DNA from: Treponema sp.
GTDB lineage: Bacteria > Spirochaetota > Spirochaetia > Treponematales > Treponemataceae
Reading direction: 5' to 3'
DNA: 64,000 nucleotides
NCBI GenBank assembly: GCA_017484285.1
Contig: JAFUTH010000017.1
Location: 62,001-126,000 of the forward strand
Shown piece by piece: positions 37,901-44,942 of this stretch. The position numbers and the translations under genes were made by a program. The notes beneath the pieces were generated by a model. The model saw only the letters and a list, made by a program, of their open reading frames with translations. It made no database searches and was not told where the DNA came from. How positions within the stretch are numbered: position 1 is the first letter of the stretch; each line of letters starts with the position of its first letter.

Positions 37901-39909
37901 GTCTCAGTGGTTGCCAATCCCGCGCTGCCCTTTGCTTCGACAGCGACCGTGTACATGTACGCAAGAGCCGCCTCTTCCGCCGCGACAGACGCATAGCCCG
38001 CGCATGAAGCCGGCGTGAATGTCCATTTGTTCGTTTTGGTGTCGGCGTCATACGTGCATGAAAGCCCGTCGACCGATGTCCAGCTGTGATTTGAGCTTCC
38101 CGTAATGGTGATCGTAATCGGGCTGCCCACCGTGTCGCCCGTATTTTCGTTGGTGACGGTGAGCGTTGCCGAGAGTGCTTTGAGTGTCATGCCGGAATTG
38201 TTTTCGACAGCAGTACCCTCAAAGACGAGCGTTTCTGCCTTTGAATTTGCGAAGTATGCGAGGCTCGCCGGAGAAGTGAATGTGACTGACGGCGGAACTG
38301 CCGAGATTGAGCCGATAAAGCCGTAGAGCGTACTCTGAGAGAACACGACGTCATCCTTGTCTTTACCCGTGACGATGACTGAATAGTAGGCATCCGCTTC
38401 GATGAAATTCTCGCCCGGAATCTGTGTGCTCACGGTGACCGTAGTGGCGCTCGGGTCGGTGTTGTCGGCATTGTTGCAGATGAGCGTCCAGCCATGCACT
38501 TCGTCAAATGCGCTCGTATCGAACGAGTCGTTTTCTTCCTGTTCTGCTTCAAGCGCCTTGACCGCCGAAACGAGCGCATCGATGTCAGTTGCAAGGCCCG
38601 CTTTTGTGAGAAGTTCGGTATCAGAACCGCCGATTTTTTTAATCCATACTTTGATAGAAGACGGAATGATGTTTACCTGGTCGAGACCCGCGCTCGCAAC
38701 GACGGTAAGCGGCTGCTCGCCCATCGCCTTGTTTGCCGAGGCGAGAATTTCAGTGCCATCGTCGTTGTATGCAATCTGGAAGCTTGAGATGCTGTATGTG
38801 GGATCTGCGTTCGGGTTGAGGGAGAATGAAAGCGAATTATTTGACGCGCTGCTCGTGTCGCGTGCAAGTTCTTTGAGCGCGACGCGGACTTCTTCAACCG
38901 TGGGAGACGTGACGCCCTTGCCCGAGATGTCAGAATCAGCGGCGCTTCCGTTGAGAATAGCGCGGAAATCATTTGCCGTAAGCCCCGCGCCCTTTTTGGT
39001 GCTCATGTAGTCATCGTAAATATCATCATAGAGATAGACCACCGATGTTTCGTTTCCGCCGGCAACACCGCCATCTCCCGGAACAAGGTAGGTCTTCGCT
39101 GAGTCGGCAATCGTAATCGTACATGAATAGACTTTGTTGCCCGTTGCGTCGGCGGTGCCGTAATTGTAAATCTCGTTGTAGCGCGTGTTTGCCGTTGACT
39201 CATCATCCTCGCTGATATAGCGCGCAATGGTGACGCTCGTGCCGCCCGTAGTTGAAATTTCTTCTTCGGTGTATGGCTCGTTGTTCAAGAGCTCGCCGTT
39301 TTCGTCGTACACCAAGATGTCCATTTTTTCGATTGAGTGGTCATCGGCAATCGTACCCTCGACGGTGAACAGCGAGCCGTATTTTGAGAGCGAGCCCGTT
39401 GAGCCGTATGATGAGCGGATTACGCCCGGCTTTGTGATAACAAAAACCGGAGCAGTATTGTCGATGTCAAACTGGCGAGAGTTTTCGCCCGAAGAATGCC
39501 CCGCGTTGTCATACGCGATAACAGAAAGCTGGTATTTACCGTCGGGTAACTGCCAGCCGTTCGTGTATGCGGCGTTTGTGCTATCGTATGCGTTCAACTT
39601 GACCTGCCAAGTGAGCGAGTCTTTGATGTCGGCATAGAACGGCCCGTATTTCATTTTTGTGTCGAGATTTTCGACCGTTACTTGGACTTTGGTGACTGCC
39701 TTGTCGTCAGAGCATGTCCCGTAAAAAATGAATTCGCCCTTGATGGTCGCCGCGGCAGACGGATACTCAATAGAAAGTTTTGGAGCTTCTGTATCAACTG
39801 ATGAGCCTAAGCCTGCGTTATCGCCACACGATGCGAACACAGCAAGCGCACAAAGAGAGAGAAACGTTTTAGAAACACAAAAGAGTTGACTGAAGATACG
39901 GTTTTTCAT
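28912..39909 (-). CDS. Giant multi-domain Ig-like repeat lipoprotein
   Basis: 3665 residues from the ATG at 39909, which follows AAAGGTG and begins a lipoprotein signal (lipobox FASC, Cys about 29). The frame extends to 39969 but that would precede the signal. The body is a long chain of about 25-30 Ig-like beta modules, roughly 95-110 residues each, whose boundaries carry a recurring D(T/N)xAP signature (HIDTTAPEVTI, NIDNDAPTINKI, VDTAAPTLDE). It is Thr/Ser/Asp-rich and nearly Cys-free after the lipobox. It would reach far from the cell as an adhesin or fibre. The reading frame ends at VLIWKR, where a one-base shift would continue into the fragment at 27621-28898, giving about 4,100 residues. 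Confidence 0.9.
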   Translation of the reverse strand: MKNRIFSQLFCVSKTFLSLCALAVFASCGDNAGLGSSVDTEAPKLSIEYPSAAATIKGEFIFYGTCSDDKAVTKVQVTVENLDTKMKYGPFYADIKDSLTWQVKLNAYDSTNAAYTNGWQLPDGKYQLSVIAYDNAGHSSGENSRQFDIDNTAPVFVITKPGVIRSSYGSTGSLSKYGSLFTVEGTIADDHSIEKMDILVYDENGELLNNEPYTEEEISTTGGTSVTIARYISEDDESTANTRYNEIYNYGTADATGNKVYSCTITIADSAKTYLVPGDGGVAGGNETSVVYLYDDIYDDYMSTKKGAGLTANDFRAILNGSAADSDISGKGVTSPTVEEVRVALKELARDTSSASNNSLSFSLNPNADPTYSISSFQIAYNDDGTEILASANKAMGEQPLTVVASAGLDQVNIIPSSIKVWIKKIGGSDTELLTKAGLATDIDALVSAVKALEAEQEENDSFDTSAFDEVHGWTLICNNADNTDPSATTVTVSTQIPGENFIEADAYYSVIVTGKDKDDVVFSQSTLYGFIGSISAVPPSVTFTSPASLAYFANSKAETLVFEGTAVENNSGMTLKALSATLTVTNENTGDTVGSPITITITGSSNHSWTSVDGLSCTYDADTKTNKWTFTPASCAGYASVAAEEAALAYMYTVAVEAKGSAGLATTETRSVHIDTTAPEVTISSITPTVSGSDYFGNEDTHTYINGSVSIKGSINEQNLEEVTYDVWASTDLEKELTSDDSILAELQEYLKENETTIDLDGSLGKIYSINKEFPSSLVTAFFRDVKEAGDDARIQAEVIVTAVDTVGNKGTYSSKDSNDGKNFIIYQETDRPKITLGNADESVTSASGINIETNLFGTTTNNKLSLSFTDDDSIVEYEICLYKEDSTQESGFALLADSDVNEAYGANPYKVLSGKTSASINYLLPETEGVYFVKVLARDYAVTELSDDSTNPYGNCVVGNFAIAVDSGAPSLNITTATGYKKNGFAIEGIVSPSSKGFDNGTTVSAVFIDADGKVLETQPATVTYANSGTAFNATITFDSPVSESYTILFTLTDKYEQQNATKFAFMMDGNAPVISNATADASVFLDESTYFTINAEVTDDYSGVATFGYVVSTSGTVPTDYDAVTWTQMNQGEKNWNATVSIKEFAETNNCADGTVHIYYGAKDNAGNTAIYSEKTTLTLDATKPVVTIKAAKDDSVVADKATLTTTDTATTVYVEVVDTNIDTLVSNNQYVVVGEGETVTDESGAETGKKYAVTVNWQQETEAGLEEEQTVIFTATDKNNRSAESTATISCDTITPRVAISSDVSGYVSSAFVLSGTVTDANFATTNEYLKVFLIPETGTTVKTGAVIITAGSTAESDGLYTWDASFTGLEEDKYNIVIIAKDTFGNGIAYSTNSTAVPETASYTGNDKNAPSSLGTMRIVVDTAAPTLDETSVKVGTAAANAQAIDSTYYTNGKAAIYITAHIEEKGSGINSVYVRPYEKVSSDALATAETIADAHIQTITPSALTDSEGNETGIFSFAVSIPVDLVTKTGNIYARFVDKAGNITDVSLVSITYDPTNPVIQSYVLSDSYKKTTDNTTVYYVNNKKQVFTLSGIATDNLGIASVTLSVTETSGSHVISRTETEKVSEWAFASLDMKEWSSGATAVLTVTDKAGNTAAANISLVFDTQAPRGIHLSDSKNKDIYFRVGTNDNDDIDSNSTNPKWDNDLDKNVGGKYSAGTYGNASTITIRGNFADDSGSGVKMIYYKVYTEELATDKTSDDIITEVMSSPTGYFAPLATVEKKRVFYTDTTNTNGTLGGFIAPDSQDVINGKYYVTVESTFDTVLSGFTEGSNYLVLVAEDNVGNTALDSVTVAETDENGSETEVLYRSASINVDTQVPTIISNATAIQYTNAESNRSFSGTATDADAGVRTIVVTINDKKITTTESAYGKITITSANDSSDKNKKNWELTINSAAVFDASDTTGNFTVYAEVTDNAGSGNSQIVSIGTLALDKILPTVTLTAPTDADSSEKAAGTQVNGVISLSGTVSDSNVLPNDSVIGIEYATPTENNTVDNDTWTSIPTDSTTYEITGNYSFTVKGFDTTALPDGSYYLRAVAKDIAGNKGYSEPVLVIVAQDSDRPVVQITNLANVAKDNESPSYILKFGTNAQISGTIKDDDATATAVVDTFIVSDSPFTVADDGTVSGKTGDFTEYKPTSGEWTFEPETTTDGSHKIYFYVKDNTGKVFYTGNATYITESSTSTALARPYFQFKTDTKTDNDVCVVYRSDSDSPTIVSVKAKVYKDAKGTEEDTLHDAAGEEISDGVNLSSIVFGGTTRRYVRFILKAYDANGIDRMQFVLTGIDSTDNTLEKKVTLSTDETTDEESWSSKYGILGTTEASPAPWTTNVVDVSQFATGSISCTAYAYDTSDLMGNTTPSFSVDQTGPTITISNPKSTEEVTGTITLNGSAIDNGGSSTASTKWLIPNETQRTSDDITLIESATWLDKGFADDASASQYKFLIADDVIKDYDNNTYATAISDDGIYTLPVYILSVDELGNAAIGKHSILHNPEGDRPRTTISYPDSTGTATGGVILGGTIRVTGSSEIPIGEASVSAVYLQIGSVADDGTVAWNSSKVSSAVSKNTSGVNEGGYGYAVYDKDSAQTDLGFDSALTFTSDSAANEWWGVKANKTTSWNLSINTSGEMDPASGSVNKIAIRACAINSNGKVGAWSQIYYINVDATAPTQKATLRQYSTEISPSNDADSSTASSTASALRVYEDGMYLKGDWYLTVQLYDESKLESYTVKKGSTQLTAGTDYFASTITTGDDGNSKTQYLFIPVDKSSDSVSYTVTVTDTTDSGGHTVTTTYNLNIDNDAPTINKIYNGSDSETSESLSNDFSVVDSNYKFILGGKVSEPGSGFERAVFYYVREGNSYKRQAVLDPLITSGTEDSKAYLYGSKTENEVKVDDTSRAILTKRPFTQGTNTYTLWALAVTGKMETDGYTFTADSSLSDNKHIRKGGLIEIGGVLRKIDSIDGTTITFDTSTGVTEQTETTAYFPYAQVVDNTGSENSSSDSANPFTFTSGDDGDLMPESVSGSKSTGFTWDASIHSTNMPDGPAKLVVLVFDKAGNVSGTEYSVKIENNAPRLAKVWLGTDLNSSDTWTENEFVGYNLYDANDKDIKTTEVKAAQEIATANYGSSFIIKNKLAVVAELVGGNGDIMMVYGKDASGTTPITSSSGTAGTENSSITSLVEDGKLGKVTYNKIDNTATDLYGYTLANTALVASVAETNDGAGKGGSFTFWDSTEETTQGSTSQKCVLYVNDFTIDLVDSVPPKVVVNPFYWASADENSLYDNKSANGHIELEKDWQNATGYNSSATSGEYDGDPKVSGKITFTGTAYDDHALESLAFTLNAKDGAALTGFANITMATYSPASGWNATSGSSSTGSYEWTISEDASGSEKTIGHYDDTYYFAQKGHKVYWTVSIDTAQIPNVAETDISLVVTAYDGNKYSTASTVSAPDTTGGAYTVTDGTTHSPSYQMDVVPYITDISSGDLDSGTKKYLRRSASGAFVASIDDTTNEKITVKGFNLTGGTVYLGTTSKTTVADGSNLTVLKSLLTKSGSIKVVNNTIESLNNSNSDEADYNKESSTFAPNHVDKRYIYMWDTTTTNYSGSEAVMKPVLIWKR

Positions 39910-39951
39910 AAAGCACACCTTTTCCATTGTGATGATAGAAACTCTAGGGTA

Positions 39952-39957
39952 ATTATA
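39952..39957 (-). promoter_or_regulatory. -10 element of the giant lipoprotein gene
   Basis: On the minus strand a perfect TATAAT lies 42 bases before the ATG. The corresponding -35 position (TAGCTT at 17-base spacing) is weak. The region upstream is A/T-rich. Confidence 0.5.
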
Positions 39958-40025
39958 CATGAAGGTCATAAAAAAGCTATAATTCTCTTATTTTTTTTCT
40001 TAAAAAAACGCAACAAGCGAAAATC

Positions 40026-40099
40026 GTGCTAAATATCACAAAAAAAATCCATGCGAAGCACACAATCCCGCCCTACACTTACACTGTAAGCAGTTGCAG
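40026..40099 (+). promoter_or_regulatory. Glucuronate-type promoter 1: GTGCTAAA site and LacI-like operator
   Basis: GTGCTAAA (40026-40033) lies 58 bases upstream of a 16-base imperfect palindrome CTGTAAGCAGTTGCAG (40084-40099). A TACACT -10 (40080-40085) overlaps the palindrome; no good -35 is seen. The same elements at the same spacing precede uxuA (44829-44902). A weak -35 with an upstream site suggests an activator such as the nearby AraC-type regulator, and the palindrome suggests a LacI-type repressor. Confidence 0.65.
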
Positions 40100-40130
40100 A
40101 AAATGCAACGAGCGATAAAGGGGGCTTTTT

Positions 40131-41519
40131 ATGGCAAACGAAACGACGACGGCTGAGGTAAAACCCTTCGGCTTAAAAGACAAAATCGGCTACATGTTCG
40201 GTGACTGTGGCAATGACTTCACGTTCATCTTGTGCGCGATGTTCCTGATGAAATTCTACACGGACGTCATGGGCGTGTCCGCCGCAATCGTCGGTCTTAT
40301 GATGATGGCTGCGAAATTCGTGGACGCGGTGACCGACGTGCTCATGGGGCAAATCTGCGACCGCAGCCCGGTCACAAAGAAAGGCAAGTTCCTTCCGTGG
40401 ATTCGCCGCGTGATGGGGCCTGTCGTGCTCGCAAGCGTGCTCATGTACGCGGTGTGGTTCAAGAACATGCCGATGGGCTTCAAGGTCTTCTGGATGTTCC
40501 TCACCTACCTGCTCTACGGCTCAATCTGCTACACGGGCATCAATATTCCGTACGGCTCAATGGCGTCAGCAATCTCCCCGAACCCGAAAGACCGCACTTC
40601 TCTCTCGACCTTCCGCTCAATCGGCGCGACTTGTGCCGCGATGAGTTTGGGCGTCGGCGTACCGATGGTCGTCTTCTATAAGAATGAGGCGGGACAGATG
40701 GCATTCTCGGGCGAGCGCATGTTCCTCGTCGCAATCGTCTGCTCGATTCTCGCGCTCATTGCCTACAGCCTCTGCTATGCGCTCACGACCGAGCGCGTGA
40801 AGATGCAGCAGGTCACCACGAAATTCTCGTTCGCGGGCTTCGCAAAGACAATTCTTTCAAGCCGCTCGCTTCTCGGCATCATCGTCTCGGCGCTCGTGCT
40901 CATTCTGGTGCAGATGACCTTGCAGGGAATGAACAACTACATCTTCCCGAACTACTTCGGAAGCCGCTCCGCGCTCTCGCTCGCGTCGTTCCTTTCAAGC
41001 GGCGTGCTCTTGCTGCTCTCTACGTTCATCGGAAAAATCGCCGCCGCTATCGGTAAAAAGGAAGTGTCTATTGTCGGCGCTATTATCGGTGCACTCGCCA
41101 TGTTCGCGGCATATATTGTCCACACGCACAGCATCGTTGTCTGGCTCGTCTTCTACTGCATCGGCTATGTCGGTCTTGCCTGCTTCAACCTGCTCTGCTG
41201 GGCGATGATTACCGACGTGATTGACGACACGGAAATCAAAAACGGCGTGCGCAACGACGGCTCGATTTACGCGGTCTATTCGTTCGCCCGAAAGCTCGGT
41301 CAGGCGGTCTCTTCCGGTCTCACGGGCTTCCTCTTGAGCCTTGTCGGCTACACAAAAGAAACGGCGTTTGACCCAGCTGTCACCGACGGCATCTACAATG
41401 TCGCAAGCCTGTCGCCCGCAATCACGTTCGCCGTGCTTGCCGTGGTGCTCGCACTCTGCTACCCGCTCGGAAAGAAGCGCGTGCTTGAGAATACCGCAAA
41501 ACTGCATGGCGCAGAGTAA
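40131..41519 (+). CDS. GPH-family (glycoside-cation) symporter, probable glucuronide permease
   Basis: 462 residues with about 12 membrane helices and the MelB/UidB-type layout. The N-terminal block is GYMFGDCGNDFTFIL, and the loop after helix 2 has VLMGQICDRSPVTKKGKFLPW with the charged pattern of this family. It would bring a glucuronide or oligouronide into the cell with H+ or Na+. A strong ribosome site (AAAGGGGG) precedes the ATG. uidA follows 18 bases downstream, making glucuronides the likely substrate, as for UidB of E. coli. Confidence 0.88.
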   Translation: MANETTTAEVKPFGLKDKIGYMFGDCGNDFTFILCAMFLMKFYTDVMGVSAAIVGLMMMAAKFVDAVTDVLMGQICDRSPVTKKGKFLPWIRRVMGPVVLASVLMYAVWFKNMPMGFKVFWMFLTYLLYGSICYTGINIPYGSMASAISPNPKDRTSLSTFRSIGATCAAMSLGVGVPMVVFYKNEAGQMAFSGERMFLVAIVCSILALIAYSLCYALTTERVKMQQVTTKFSFAGFAKTILSSRSLLGIIVSALVLILVQMTLQGMNNYIFPNYFGSRSALSLASFLSSGVLLLLSTFIGKIAAAIGKKEVSIVGAIIGALAMFAAYIVHTHSIVVWLVFYCIGYVGLACFNLLCWAMITDVIDDTEIKNGVRNDGSIYAVYSFARKLGQAVSSGLTGFLLSLVGYTKETAFDPAVTDGIYNVASLSPAITFAVLAVVLALCYPLGKKRVLENTAKLHGAE

Positions 41520-41537
41520 CAAAACGAGAGGTGAATT

Positions 41538-43361
41538 ATGTTGTATCCGATTCTGACATCTTCGCGCCTGCTCTCTGATTTGAGCGGCGTCTGGAACTTT
41601 AAGCTTGATAAAAACGGCATGGGCTTTACCGAGGACTGGGCGCGCCGCCCGCTCGAAGGAAGCCGCACGATGGCAGTGCCCGCTTCTTTCAACGATTTGA
41701 TTGACGAGGCGGACGTGCGCGACCACTGGGGCTGGGTTTTCTATCAGCGCACCTTTGCCGTGCCCGCGTTCGTGCGGAAGACACAGCGCGTGGTGCTGCG
41801 GTGCGACGCGGTGACGCACTATGCGAAAGTCTTCGTGAACGGCGCGCTCGTCACCGAGCACAAGGGCGGCTTTCTGCCGTTCGAGGTCGAGCTGAACGAC
41901 GCGCTCACCGACGGCGAGAACCTGCTTACGATTGCCGTGAACAACGAGATTGACTACACGACGCTCCCGGTCGGGCGCGAGGGCGGCATGTTCAGCGGGC
42001 GGGGAGAACCGAGCACACACAACGAGCCGAACTTCGACTTTTTCAACTATGCGGGCATCAACCGCCCCGTGCGCATCTACACCACGCCGCGCGCCTACAT
42101 CAAGGACATCGTGCTTTCAAACGAGGTCGCCTGGAATGCCGACGGAAGCGCGAAGGGCGCGACCGTGCGCTACCGCGTGGAGACGGCAGGCGAAGCAAGC
42201 GACGCAAAATGCAGCGTCTGCTTAAAAGACGCAACCGGCGCGGTCGTGGCGGAAAGCCGGGGAGACGAGGGCGAGCTTTCGGTCTCCAGCGTGCACCTCT
42301 GGCAGCCGCTTGCCGCCTACCTTTATGAGGTGTGCGTCACCTACGGCGAGGACGTCTACACGCTCCCCTACGGCATCCGCACGGTGGAAGTGTGCGGAAC
42401 TCAGTTCCTCATCAACAACCGCCCCTTCTACTTCAAGGGCTACGGAAAGCACGAGGACACCTTCCCGACGGGGCGCGGCATCAACATTCCGATGAACACG
42501 AAGGACATCTCGCTCATGAAGTGGCAGGGCGCGAACAGCTTCCGCACGAGCCACTACCCGTACAGCGAGGAGATGATGCGCCAGTGCGACGCCGAGGGCA
42601 TCGTCGTGATTGACGAGACGCCCGCCGTCGGTCTGAACTTCGCGTTCGGCGGAGGCGCGGCATTCGGCGTAAAGGCGGCTGACACCTACGACAAAGAGAA
42701 AGGCTTGCAGACGCAGGAGCACCACGCCGACGTCATCCGCGACTGGATAGCCCGCGACAAAAACTACGCATGCGTGGTCATGTGGAGCATCGCGAACGAG
42801 CCTGACAGCTACGCGCCCGGCGCCTATGAATACTTTGCGCCGCTCTACGCGCTTGCCCGCAGCCTCGACGTGCAGAAACGCCCGTGCACGCTTGCGAGTG
42901 TCGCCGTCGGCGGAAAGCCCGAGGACGACGTTTCCTTGAAACTCAGCGACGTCATCTGCCTGAACCGCTACTACGGCTGGTATTTCGGCGGCCCGGACTT
43001 GCAGATTGCCGAAGAAATGCTCAGAAAAGAGCTTGATTTCTGGAAGACGACCGGAAAGCCGGTCATGTTCACCGAGTACGGCGCGGACACCGTGGCGGGC
43101 TTCCACGACACCGTACCCCAGCTCTACACCGAGGAATATCAGGTGGAATTCTACAAGGTGAACAACAAGGTCTTCGATGAGTGCAGTTTCGTCGTGGGCG
43201 AGCAAGTCTGGAACTTCGCTGACTTCGCGACGAGCCAGAGCATGATGCGCGTGAACGGCAACAAAAAGGGCATCTTCACCCGCGACCGAAAGCCGAAGAT
43301 GGTGGCGCACTACTTCAAAGAGCGCTGGCACGCAATCCCGGACTTTGAGTACAAGAAATAA
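41538..43361 (+). CDS. uidA: Beta-glucuronidase (GH2)
   Basis: 607 residues, matching E. coli UidA in length and layout: sugar-binding jelly roll, Ig-like domain, then TIM barrel. The acid/base is E421 (WSIANEP) and the nucleophile E513 (FTEYGADT), 92 residues apart as expected. The N-K motif region that selects glucuronic acid is consistent (NKKGIFTRDRKPK near the C-terminus). There is no signal peptide, so it acts on imported glucuronides and yields glucuronate for conversion through fructuronate by UxuB and UxuA. It is in one unit with the permease gene. Confidence 0.94.
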   Translation: MLYPILTSSRLLSDLSGVWNFKLDKNGMGFTEDWARRPLEGSRTMAVPASFNDLIDEADVRDHWGWVFYQRTFAVPAFVRKTQRVVLRCDAVTHYAKVFVNGALVTEHKGGFLPFEVELNDALTDGENLLTIAVNNEIDYTTLPVGREGGMFSGRGEPSTHNEPNFDFFNYAGINRPVRIYTTPRAYIKDIVLSNEVAWNADGSAKGATVRYRVETAGEASDAKCSVCLKDATGAVVAESRGDEGELSVSSVHLWQPLAAYLYEVCVTYGEDVYTLPYGIRTVEVCGTQFLINNRPFYFKGYGKHEDTFPTGRGINIPMNTKDISLMKWQGANSFRTSHYPYSEEMMRQCDAEGIVVIDETPAVGLNFAFGGGAAFGVKAADTYDKEKGLQTQEHHADVIRDWIARDKNYACVVMWSIANEPDSYAPGAYEYFAPLYALARSLDVQKRPCTLASVAVGGKPEDDVSLKLSDVICLNRYYGWYFGGPDLQIAEEMLRKELDFWKTTGKPVMFTEYGADTVAGFHDTVPQLYTEEYQVEFYKVNNKVFDECSFVVGEQVWNFADFATSQSMMRVNGNKKGIFTRDRKPKMVAHYFKERWHAIPDFEYKK

Positions 43362-43373
43362 AAGGAGACTATC

Positions 43374-43559
43374 ATGAAAAAAATCGCACGATACGTACTG
43401 ACTGCTTCTGCGCTTATTGCAGGGGGAACAGCGTTCGCGCTCGACGTTGACGCGCACTTAAATCTTGAGGGCAACCTTGCCAACGGCGGCAAAGGCACGA
43501 GCACGGGCGTAAGCGACATTGGCTGGCGCATTCCGTTCGGAATCGACATCAAGCTCTAG
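43374..43559 (+). CDS. Very short secreted protein, possibly a truncated outer membrane protein
   Basis: 61 residues with a strong ribosome site (AAAGGAG) 7 bases before the ATG and 12 bases after uidA. A signal peptide (YVLTASALIAGGTAFA) is followed by only 39 residues: LDVDAHLNLEGNLANGG..., then SDIGWRIPFGIDIKL. The start resembles the first strands of a Treponema outer membrane beta-barrel, and the end looks like an abrupt stop. The next gene on the opposite strand begins 14 bases on, so there is no room for a remnant. It is either a genuine small periplasmic peptide or a remnant left by a deletion. Confidence 0.55.
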   Translation: MKKIARYVLTASALIAGGTAFALDVDAHLNLEGNLANGGKGTSTGVSDIGWRIPFGIDIKL

Positions 43560-43573
43560 CAACTTCGAGAAAC

Positions 43574-44806
43574 TTATTTCCGGTGCTCATTCCGATATTC
43601 CGTCGGACTGACACCGGTTATTTTTTTAAAGACACGCGCAAAGTAGTTCATGTCGTCAAACCCGCACGAATTGGCGATTTCCCGGATTGTGCGCGTACTC
43701 TCGCCGAGCATCGGAAGCGCGTGATTCACCCGCGTTCTGTTGATATACGCGGTAATCGTCTGCCCCGTCTCTTTCGCAAACTGCGCGGAAAGATACGACG
43801 CGTTCAAAAAGACTTCATCGGCAAGCTCTTGCAGCGAAAAATGCTCCATGCAATGAAAATCGATATAGGTGATGCACCGCTGAATCGGCTCTGAGTAACC
43901 GCCAATGTGATGCTCTCGCACTTGCGCGCAATAGGATTTTATCATCTGAATCGACAAATCAAAGAGCTGCACCTGACTCGTGCACTGCTCAATGCTGATG
44001 GCAAACCCGCGCGACACTTCGTCGATGTAAAATGAATGCACGCCACACTGCTCCACGGTCTTTCGGAGCAAGGTGTTCAGTATTATCGTAAAATTCTGGA
44101 TATTTCGGACAGCATTCGACGTACGCGCCGTAAGCCCGAGCTGCCCCATTTTTTTGTGAAGCGCGATGGCTTTTTGCTCATCTCCGATACGAACGCACTC
44201 GAGCAAGGCGTTTTCTGTCTCATAGCGTTTTTGGGTAAGGGCGAGGCTTGCCTTGTCAATCTCCTCGGCTTCTTCGTTTGCAAAGAGATAGTTCGCTTTT
44301 TTCGCAAAATAGTGATAGATGAACTGCGAACGAGATGCCATATCATCATCGAACAGGGCGGGAAAGAACGCACTGACGAACGACTGGAATTTATCGCGCG
44401 AAGAAACGACAGGCAGCCCCTCATAAAACGAAAGCACCTGCTTGTCATCGCACGCCTCCCCTGCCCCGATTTCCTGCATGATGGCGGCAACATCGTCTTG
44501 GCTCACGCGCTCAAACGTAAACGGCGCGGCGATAAAATAGTGCGAGCCACCCGTTTTTGTCCAGGCGTGGGGAATCGGCACGACAACGGCAGAGAGACGA
44601 AAAAAATCTTCCATGAGGTAGATGTTCCCGACAGTGCAATGCGTCGCAATCCAGGCGATGATACGGTCATAGCCCTCGCTCGGGAAGAACTGCTTGCGCA
44701 ATCCGCCGTCAAAGAGAGAAATATCGCCCTCGGCTAAGTCGAAGATAAACGAGTGAATATTCTGGCTCTCAAAAAGCCTGCGTGCGAGTTCTTTTTCACA
44801 AACCAT
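43574..44806 (-). CDS. AraC-family transcriptional regulator
   Basis: 410 residues. The C-terminal 100 residues carry both AraC helix-turn-helix units: SLQELADEVFLNASYLSAQF, then the second helix pair ending CGFDDMNYFARVFKKITGVSP. The N-terminal 290 residues are an unrecognised sensor region with no response-regulator or cupin motif. The gene lies between the permease-uidA unit and uxuA-uxuB, convergent to the former and divergent from the latter, and is the obvious candidate to act on the two promoters that share GTGCTAAA. The ligand, perhaps glucuronate or fructuronate, is inferred. Confidence 0.88.
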   Translation of the reverse strand: MVCEKELARRLFESQNIHSFIFDLAEGDISLFDGGLRKQFFPSEGYDRIIAWIATHCTVGNIYLMEDFFRLSAVVVPIPHAWTKTGGSHYFIAAPFTFERVSQDDVAAIMQEIGAGEACDDKQVLSFYEGLPVVSSRDKFQSFVSAFFPALFDDDMASRSQFIYHYFAKKANYLFANEEAEEIDKASLALTQKRYETENALLECVRIGDEQKAIALHKKMGQLGLTARTSNAVRNIQNFTIILNTLLRKTVEQCGVHSFYIDEVSRGFAISIEQCTSQVQLFDLSIQMIKSYCAQVREHHIGGYSEPIQRCITYIDFHCMEHFSLQELADEVFLNASYLSAQFAKETGQTITAYINRTRVNHALPMLGESTRTIREIANSCGFDDMNYFARVFKKITGVSPTEYRNEHRK

Positions 44807-44828
44807 GCGTCCATTATATACAAAAAAA

Positions 44829-44902
44829 GTGCTAAAAAAAACTGTTTTTGTGCTTTCCCGTCTGCGATATGTGACATAGAATTACACTGTAACCGGTTCC
44901 AG
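44829..44902 (+). promoter_or_regulatory. Glucuronate-type promoter 2: GTGCTAAA site and LacI-like operator
   Basis: GTGCTAAA (44829-44836) lies exactly 58 bases upstream of CTGTAACCGGTTCCAG (44887-44902), a 14/16 palindrome. TACACT (44883-44888) is the likely -10. The palindrome matches 13 of 16 positions of the one at 40084, and the match continues on both sides (TTACA before, A(A/G)AA after). Confidence 0.68.
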
Positions 44903-44942
44903 AGAAATCAAATCTATGCTGCGCCGGTCGGAGGAAACACTT

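Noticed and set aside
40995..42020. A 341-codon open frame antisense to the permease-uidA junction
   Set aside because: Arg/His/Val-rich shadow composition; both plus-strand genes are clearly real.
42222..43457. A 411-codon open frame antisense to uidA
   Set aside because: It mirrors uidA codon bias on the other strand, has no ribosome site or recognisable motif, and uidA is complete with both catalytic residues.
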